DNA of 64,000 nt from Ignelater luminosus (Eukaryota > Arthropoda > Insecta > Coleoptera > Elateridae): contig VTPC01091062.1 in NCBI GenBank assembly GCA_011009095.1, positions 76,189-140,188 on the forward strand. Reading direction: 5' to 3'. Made by a program: the position numbers and the translations under genes. The notes under the pieces are model-generated. The model made no database searches and was not told where the DNA came from. It was given only the letters and a program-made list of their open reading frames with translations. Within the stretch, counting starts at the first letter, position 1. Each line of letters opens with the position of its first letter. This document shows positions 57,956 through 64,000 of this stretch, piece after piece.

Positions 57956-59673
57956 ATGAGTACAAATCTATTGAGAATAATTGGTAAGATTTTACACTAA
58001 TTTTTTGCATTGCAATTTTTTTTCATTTTGCCTCAAAAAATTATGGGATTTAAAATTTCTGTTTTTTTATTTGTTTCTAGAAGTAGTACTTTTAATCTCA
58101 AATTGCTGGGCTTTATATCCTGCGAATTCAAATGTAATTGAACTTACTCCAGCAAATTTTGATAAATTAGTCATTAACAGCGATGAAGTTTGGATAGTTG
58201 AATTTTTTGCACCTTGGTGTGGTCATTGTCAACAATTAGTTCCTGAATACCAAAAAGCGGCAAATGCTTTAAAGGTAAACACTACAATAAGAATTTCGAA
58301 ACGATTTCATTGATTCTTCTCACATTTAACAGGGTGTCCTAAAAGTTGGGGCTGTAAATGTTGAACAATACAACGCCTTGGGTGGACGTTACGGTGTTCG
58401 TGGTTTTCCTACTATAAAAATATTTGATACAAATAAGAATAAACCTGATGATTATAACGGTCAACGAACCGCACAAGGTTTGGTTGATGCTGCAATATCG
58501 GCAATACGTAACAAAGTCAATGCTAATCTTGGAGGTAAAACCGAAGGATCAGGTTTCAAGGTATTTATCTGAATTACTCTTTGAATTCACTTATTGCACA
58601 CAATTAATTTTCCAGAGTTCCGACTCTAAAGACGTAATTGAATTAACCGATGGTAATTTCGACAAACTAGTTTTACAGTCAGAAGATATATGGTTAGTAG
58701 AATTCTTTGCTCCGTGGTGTGGACACTGTAAAAATTTAGCTCCACATTGGGCACAAGCTGCTACAGCACTTAAAGGAAAAGTTAAATTAGGAGCATTAGA
58801 TGCTACTGTTCACACAATGAAGGCTTCCAAATATGGTGTTCAGGGATATCCTACTATTAAATATTTCCCAGCTGGTAAAAAAGATTCAGATTCAGTTGTT
58901 GACTATGATGGAGGCCGTACTTCGGGTGATATAATTAAGTGGACTTTGGAAAAATTAGCAGAAAGTATTCCCGCACCAGAAATCACACAGGTAATTGCTA
59001 CAATAGGATTAAAATAAACTTTAGCAGTAATCAAGCTTTTTTTACTTTTGTAGATTTTGGATGATGCATCATTCAAAGAGAATTGTATACAAAAAACCAT
59101 TATGTGTCATATCAGTCCTTCCACATATTTTGGATTGTCAAGCACATTGTCGTAATGCATACTTGAATATTCTGAAGGATATGGGAGAAAAATACAAAAA
59201 AAATATGTGGGGGTAAGAAGTAACTTTTGATTGTTTTTCATTAACTAGAATTTGTTATAAACTTGTTTTTATAAAAAAATTCAAATTATTTCTAGATGGA
59301 CTTGGAGCGAAGCTGGAGCTCAGTCTGTTTTAGAAAATGCATTAGATATTGGTGGATTTGGATATCCAGCAATGGCAGTTGTTAGTGTCAAAAAAATGAA
59401 ATATTCCTTATTAAGAGGAGCATTTTCTAAAGATGGTATCAACGAATTCCTTAGGTAGAATATATTAAGAGTAACATAATTTAGGAAAACTTGAATATAA
59501 TTATAAATTGTAGGGATCTCTCATATGGAAGAGGCAATACTGCCTCTGTAAAAGGTGCTGAACTTCCAAAGGTAGTAAAAACAAAACCGTGGGATGGAAA
59601 AGATGGTGAATTACCTATTGAAGAAGACATCGACCTTTCAGATATAGATTTAGATGAAAAAGATGAACTTTGA
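57956..59673 (+). CDS. P5/PDIA6-type protein disulfide isomerase, one-base shift in exon 5
   Basis: Seven exons: 57956-57983, 58081-58274, 58333-58560, 58616-58990, 59054-59212, 59296-59454 and 59514-59673. The product makes, breaks and rearranges disulfides in secretory proteins in the ER lumen. It has a signal peptide (about residues 1-20), thioredoxin domain a with WCGHC (Cys56, Cys59) and cis-Pro in GFPT, a second such domain with WCGHC (Cys185, Cys188) and GYPT, then a non-catalytic b domain, an acidic tail and the ER-retention end KDEL. About 433 aa, the normal length for PDIA6. Exons 1-4 and 6-7 are intact. In exon 5 an A6 run at 59091-59096 puts the frame off by one between ENCIQK and [10 protein letters not shown], which both match the family. 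This is either an assembly error or a real mutation. AATAAA at 59993-59998 is the likely poly(A) signal. Confidence 0.93.
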
Positions 59674-61497
59674 GACAGAATAATTTAGTTTCTAGTAATA
59701 TGTTTGTATTAATAGTCTTCTATGTCTGCATTTTGATAAAACTTAAATATGCGTTTGTAGTTGCTTATAGCAAAAGATCTGAGATTTTTTTGCCACCAGA
59801 AGGTTAAGTTTATTATTAATCGAAACTTAAGATAAGTTCATTATTTTTAGAACCTTTCTGTAGTAATTTACATGACTTTTTTGTAATTACTACATTGAGC
59901 ATTGGAACTTAGTATACTTAGGTTAAGAATTGTAGGAATCAGAAGTTTGTTTTGTTAGAAAGTAGTAAGTATACATAAGTTAACAAGCACAAAATAAAAA
60001 AATATTTGTGTTTAGAAATCGACGTTCCTACCCTCTTCTAAAAAGCCGCACTGTTAAAGTATTTTTAATGTTATAACAGCTTTGGGGCTTGCTATACTAT
60101 TTTATAATAAAATTGCTTAATCATAAAAATTTCTGCAAAATCTCCTTCATAACTAAAGAGCACAGCTTTTGCAAAAACGAGTTGATAAAGTACATACAAA
60201 AAAATTTCTGATAAGCCAAATATTTTTGAACTAGACATGTCAATTATCTAATGTAGTAGGTAATTGCTACAAATTTCAAACTGACAAATAATTTACGATT
60301 GCATGTACTTGGAAAAGTTCCAAAAGTCTAAGAAAAAAATTCATGATCTGTACAGTTTTTACGAACTAAAAAAGTTGTGAAAGCAATTAAGTCAAACGTT
60401 TGGTTTGAAAGATTACTGACAACACAGAATTTTATAATTTTTGTTGCACTCTTTTTGCTTTCAGATTTCTAGACTGAGAAAACATCTCCCAACATCCCCA
60501 AATTTTGCTTCGGAAAAAGATAAGAACTAATCTTGACAAATAAAACTATTGATAATTAGTAATTACTCACATTCTCGTTAGTGAAAGATCTTACCAACCA
60601 GTGATGAGGTACATACCTGCAACAATAGAAATATATTGTATTAAACATGCTAACGGTAAATGAATACATTTAGAGATATGGAGTTTTAGCTTTCCTAAAC
60701 CATGATTACACATGGCACAGCAGGATGTTCCCGAGTGGAAAGTTATGATTTGTAAAACATTGAACAACTATGTCAAACCCTATTATCACCCACAAACATC
60801 TACAAAGTACTATTCAGGCTATTCAGCAGTACGGAAATCTAGTAGGCGTTTTTATATAAAAAGTCTTGCATTTGTGCTACACTACCAAAGCAAAGCTCAC
60901 AAAAATAATTGTTTTGTAAATGCCCTGAAATCCCCTTTTTGCCGATCTTTTCTATCTGTGCACGTTACCGAAATATTTTTGAAAGAAAATCGGGTGTTTT
61001 TAGCTAATATCCAGTAAGTTCTGAATCTTTTTGTAAACAAAAACATTAAAAATTGATCTTTAAAATAGACAACTTCGTATTTCTTACTGTTTTCGAGATC
61101 CCAATAGTTGGCCTCGGATTTCGGACAAACTAATGTGTGTAGGCTGCAAGATAAATTTTTCTTTGCTGTCACTGATTTATGGAGTAAACAAAAGTGATAC
61201 AGTAGTTGAATTTGAAAAAAAAGATCTTAAGAGTTAAGTTCTCAAAGAAACCATAGACACATACAGAGTAAGCAAAGTCGATGCAGAAAGACTGACTGCT
61301 ACTGACTTGCTTTTACTAGCTAACACAAGTTGATCCGAATTTTTGTAAGTTCTTTTGCTTTTGAGTTGTAAATAGAAACCATTTTTTTTTATAATTTCAA
61401 TTGTAGTTGGTTATTTGTGCAATTTGAAGTTCAAAATGAAAGATCTAAATTACACATGTATTTTACTCAATTGTTTCTATAGTCAAAGGTATTCTAA
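59674..61497. other. 3' flank of the isomerase gene, no further gene recognised
   Basis: Contains the probable 3' untranslated region to about 60010. Open frames 60712-61017 (+) and 60897-61172 (-) have no recognised content. Confidence 0.4.
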
Positions 61498-61999
61498 AAA
61501 GATGGGTCATAGATACTATTCAATTTTTGTTTATACTACTTCAGACTGTCATCCTAGACATTGTAAGATTGGTCATAATCTTGTGATCTAAAGTTATGTA
61601 ATTCTGAAGTGTAAACTGCAATGCTGCAATATCTAAAAAAGTTATTAAAATTTAAAATATAAGACCTCGGAATAGGCAAAATGCAGAATGGATAATGCTT
61701 ACATACCTTCAATTACGCTATAAAATGCCAAACACAATAATTAGAAATATCTCTGCTAAACAAAGAACGATGAGATGCAACGGTGAATATAATCCTTGTG
61801 AAATCTGGCAACATTACATTTAAGCTATAAACATAACCTAAAATAGTTGAGATTTGAGGTTAAAAGAATACTTGACATTAACTAGAAGTAAAACAAAATT
61901 CGAAAGAATACAATTCCTAAACATATTAAGAATTGCAACTCTATAATAAAAATGTCATATTGAATGGAAAAACAAATAGTAGTCTCTGACCTATCTTCC
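61498..61999 (-). mobile_element. Short inverted-repeat element downstream of the disulfide isomerase gene
   Basis: Starts AAGATGGGTCATAGATACTA and ends with the inverted counterpart …TAGTCTCTGACCTATCTT. Its interior (for example CATACCTTCAATTACGCTAT) is the reverse complement of the interior of 57484-57822. It is longer than that copy and also non-coding. Confidence 0.6.
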
Positions 62000-62018
62000 A
62001 AGAACGTCTTTGAATATA

Positions 62019-63278
62019 AAGGGTTTTCCAATAAGAGGTGTTATTTTGATATTCAAAGAAAAGTGCCATTTTTTAATATAAATGATCGGATGTTTATTTC
62101 ATTATAAAGAGGAAGGTATGCCGTTAATAGTGGAAAATAACATCAGGCAAATGACCACCACGACCACGCTTACAGGACAATATCCTTTTCATGAAATTTT
62201 CCATAACCAAATCTTGAGGTCTTGAATCGACGCTGGGCTGTTGGCGTAGACCTTCTTTTTCACGTGGCCCCAAAGAAAGAAGTCGCAAGGTGTTAAATCA
62301 CAAGATCTCGGTGGCCAATTGTGATCACCTCTTCGAGAGATAACACGGTCCGGAAACTTTTTCCGTAAAAGATCAATGGTTTCGTTGCTTGTGTGGCACG
62401 TAGCGCCGTCTTGTTGAAAGTAAACGTTGTCCAGATCAATACCATCCAATTCCGGCCATAAAAAATCGTTAATCATCTCTCGATAGCGCAATCCAGTCAC
62501 CGTAACTGTTGCTCCAGCCTCATTTTCGAAAAAGTAAGGTCCAATGACTCCGCCGGACCATAAACCGCACCAAATAGTCACACGTTGAGGATAGAGAGAC
62601 TTTTCAACAATAACTCTTGGATTTTCTGAGCCCCAGATCCGACAATTTTGCTTGTTGACGAAGCCACCGAGGTGGAAATGGGCCTCATCACTCAAGATGA
62701 TTTTTTTGATGGAATTCTGGATCATTTTCATGCATTTCAACGACCCAATCAGCAAAGACACGACGTTGTTGATGATCGGCTGGCTTGAATTCTTGTGTTA
62801 ACTGGACTTTATAAGCCTTAAGACCCAAATCTTTATGCAAAATACGGTGTAATGACGTTTGTGGAATGGCTAATTCCAAAGAACGACGAGGAATGGACAA
62901 ACCTGGGTTTTCTTTAACACTTTCGGCTACAACAGCAATATTCTCGGCTGTTCTTGAGCGACGTGCACGGGTTTTATTCTTCACATCACTAACTTGTCCC
63001 AAGAGCTCGAATTTTTTCACCAATTTCTGTATTGCGGTCCGACAAGGTGCTTCACGGTGACCCAAAAATGTTCGAGTTTTACGAACCGTCTCTGCCAAAT
63101 TCTCACCATTTTTATAGTGAATTTTAATAATTTCAATGCGTTGTTGAAGCGTGTATCGTTCCATATTTATTAATGGCGTAGTTTCTACTTGTCAAATGTC
63201 AAAAAATGATAGCTTCAAAAGTGACATCTACCGAAATAGCGGGCTATTCAAAATAACACCTCTTATTGGAAAACCCTT
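62019..63278 (-). mobile_element. DD41D Tc1/mariner-superfamily transposon with perfect terminal repeats
   Basis: The 31-bp inverted ends starting AAGGGTTTTCCAATAAGAGG are identical on both sides and flanked by TA. The element is 1260 bp with one transposase gene on the minus strand. Perfect ends and a nearly open gene mark it as the youngest element here. Confidence 0.9.
62189..63164 (-). pseudogene. DD41D transposase, nearly intact, single frameshift
   Basis: ATG at 63164 opens MERYTLQQRIEIIKIHYKNG, the N-terminal helix-turn-helix often annotated as DUF4817 in insect transposases. A second DNA-binding part follows, up to EFHQK. There a run of seven A (plus-strand T run at 62701-62707 and neighbours) shifts the frame. 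The second frame continues directly with IILSDEAHFHLGGFVNKQNC (first catalytic Asp), VYFQQDGATCHT (second Asp) and RSCDLTPCDFFLWGHVKKKV (third Asp), to the stop at 62189. Exactly 41 residues separate the second and third Asp. Apart from the homopolymer shift no other damage was seen, so the product would be about 320 aa. Confidence 0.85.
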
Positions 63279-64000
63279 TAGATAGGGATAACAATAATTT
63301 TTGTAACGGAGGCGGTGACTCGAAGTCCGAAGGTATCCAATCCATCTTGACATTTTATTACGTAGTACACAGACGAGCAGTTATCACACTACCTTCATTT
63401 GTTTGGAAACACTTAGATATTCCCGCAAATAAAGAGTTAAGTTTGAAAAAGGACGCAATTAAAGCCTTTCATGATGTAATAGTTCGAAAGTAGGCAAAAT
63501 TAGATTTTTCCAAACACTTTTACGTACTCACACGCCTGTTGAGTTTTGAATGCCATTGATAACAAGAAAGAACCCATCGTGTAGACGATGAAACAACCAA
63601 TCTCTTTTTACAGTCTCCTTCTAATGTTCACCATTTTCCATGATTTCTCAACTAGTTCAAGTCGACTTTTCTGTCTCGTTTTTTGCCAGAAATCTTTTGC
63701 CTGAATAAACTGCCTGCTGTTTCCTCTTCATAAATCTGTAAATACCACTCTCTCATCTCTTCGTTATACAGCAAAAAACTGTTAATTCATTGACTGGACT
63801 TTAGTGGAGAAACTGTAAATGATGAAAACTAAATTCCGGTAATTTCATGCCCAAATAAAACTGAGTTGCACTGCCGTCAAATAGTAAACGTTACTGATGG
63901 ATGCCTTTTGGATGAAATCCAGCTCCCTGCATTCACATACAATAGTGTCCCAAAAAGACAGTGCTCTTACTCACAAACTCTCAGTTCAATACTTTTTCAT
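63279..64000. other. Right edge of the window, no gene recognised
   Basis: An open frame running to a stop near 63493 starts just inside the transposon terminal repeat and encodes a peptide with LPSFVWKHLDIPANKEL. I do not recognise it, and it may be an exon fragment or chance. Confidence 0.3.

Noticed and set aside
62866..63060. Plus-strand open frame inside the DD41D element
   Set aside because: Antisense of the transposase N-terminal region.

Overview
The window looks like a piece of nuclear DNA from an insect, most probably a beetle, although the order is an inference. The genes are multi-exon with GT-AG introns, the DNA is AT-rich, and it is littered with Tc1/mariner-superfamily transposons and their non-autonomous derivatives. 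No microbial operon, CRISPR array or convincing structural RNA gene was seen. Exon structures below were assembled by hand from splice sites and phase; none is backed by transcripts.

Left third (about 2-21 kb, continuing as relics to 26.5 kb): a tandem array of secreted S1-family serine protease homologues on the + strand. Two copies look complete (2088-3497 and 4042-8403), one lacks only a recognisable first exon (19942-21194), one is a clear pseudogene (9517-11846), and two solitary last-exon relics lie at 18771 and 26404. In every copy where it can be read, the catalytic Asp is Asn. His and Ser are then kept or lost copy by copy (H/S, H/A, S/E, Y/-).

Middle (about 29-46 kb): four minus-strand paralogues for small secreted proteins, each with a signal peptide, two pacifastin-like six-cysteine domains and a tail that is different in every copy (proline-rich, basic, FIPTPP-repeat or PYQPSYP-repeat). 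A cluster of protease homologues next to a cluster of pacifastin-type protease-inhibitor domains is the most interesting functional arrangement here. A working link between them is a hypothesis.

Right third: one conserved housekeeping gene, a P5/PDIA6-type protein disulfide isomerase with KDEL (57956-59673), carrying a one-base shift in an A run. Around it lie mariner-type elements: DD34D copies at 34640-36359 and 52860-54130, a DD41D element with perfect terminal repeats at 62019-63278, a DD41D-like relic at 56351-57456, and a near-palindromic element at 49340-50334.

Two long fold-back elements with internal tandem repeats also stand out. One, at 17063-18730, has a 133-bp repeat and a perfect 9-bp target duplication. 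The other, at 30012-31444, has a 142-bp repeat. A 5'-truncated LINE tail with flanking direct repeats lies at 23992-25234. The remaining intergenic DNA holds no gene I can recognise.
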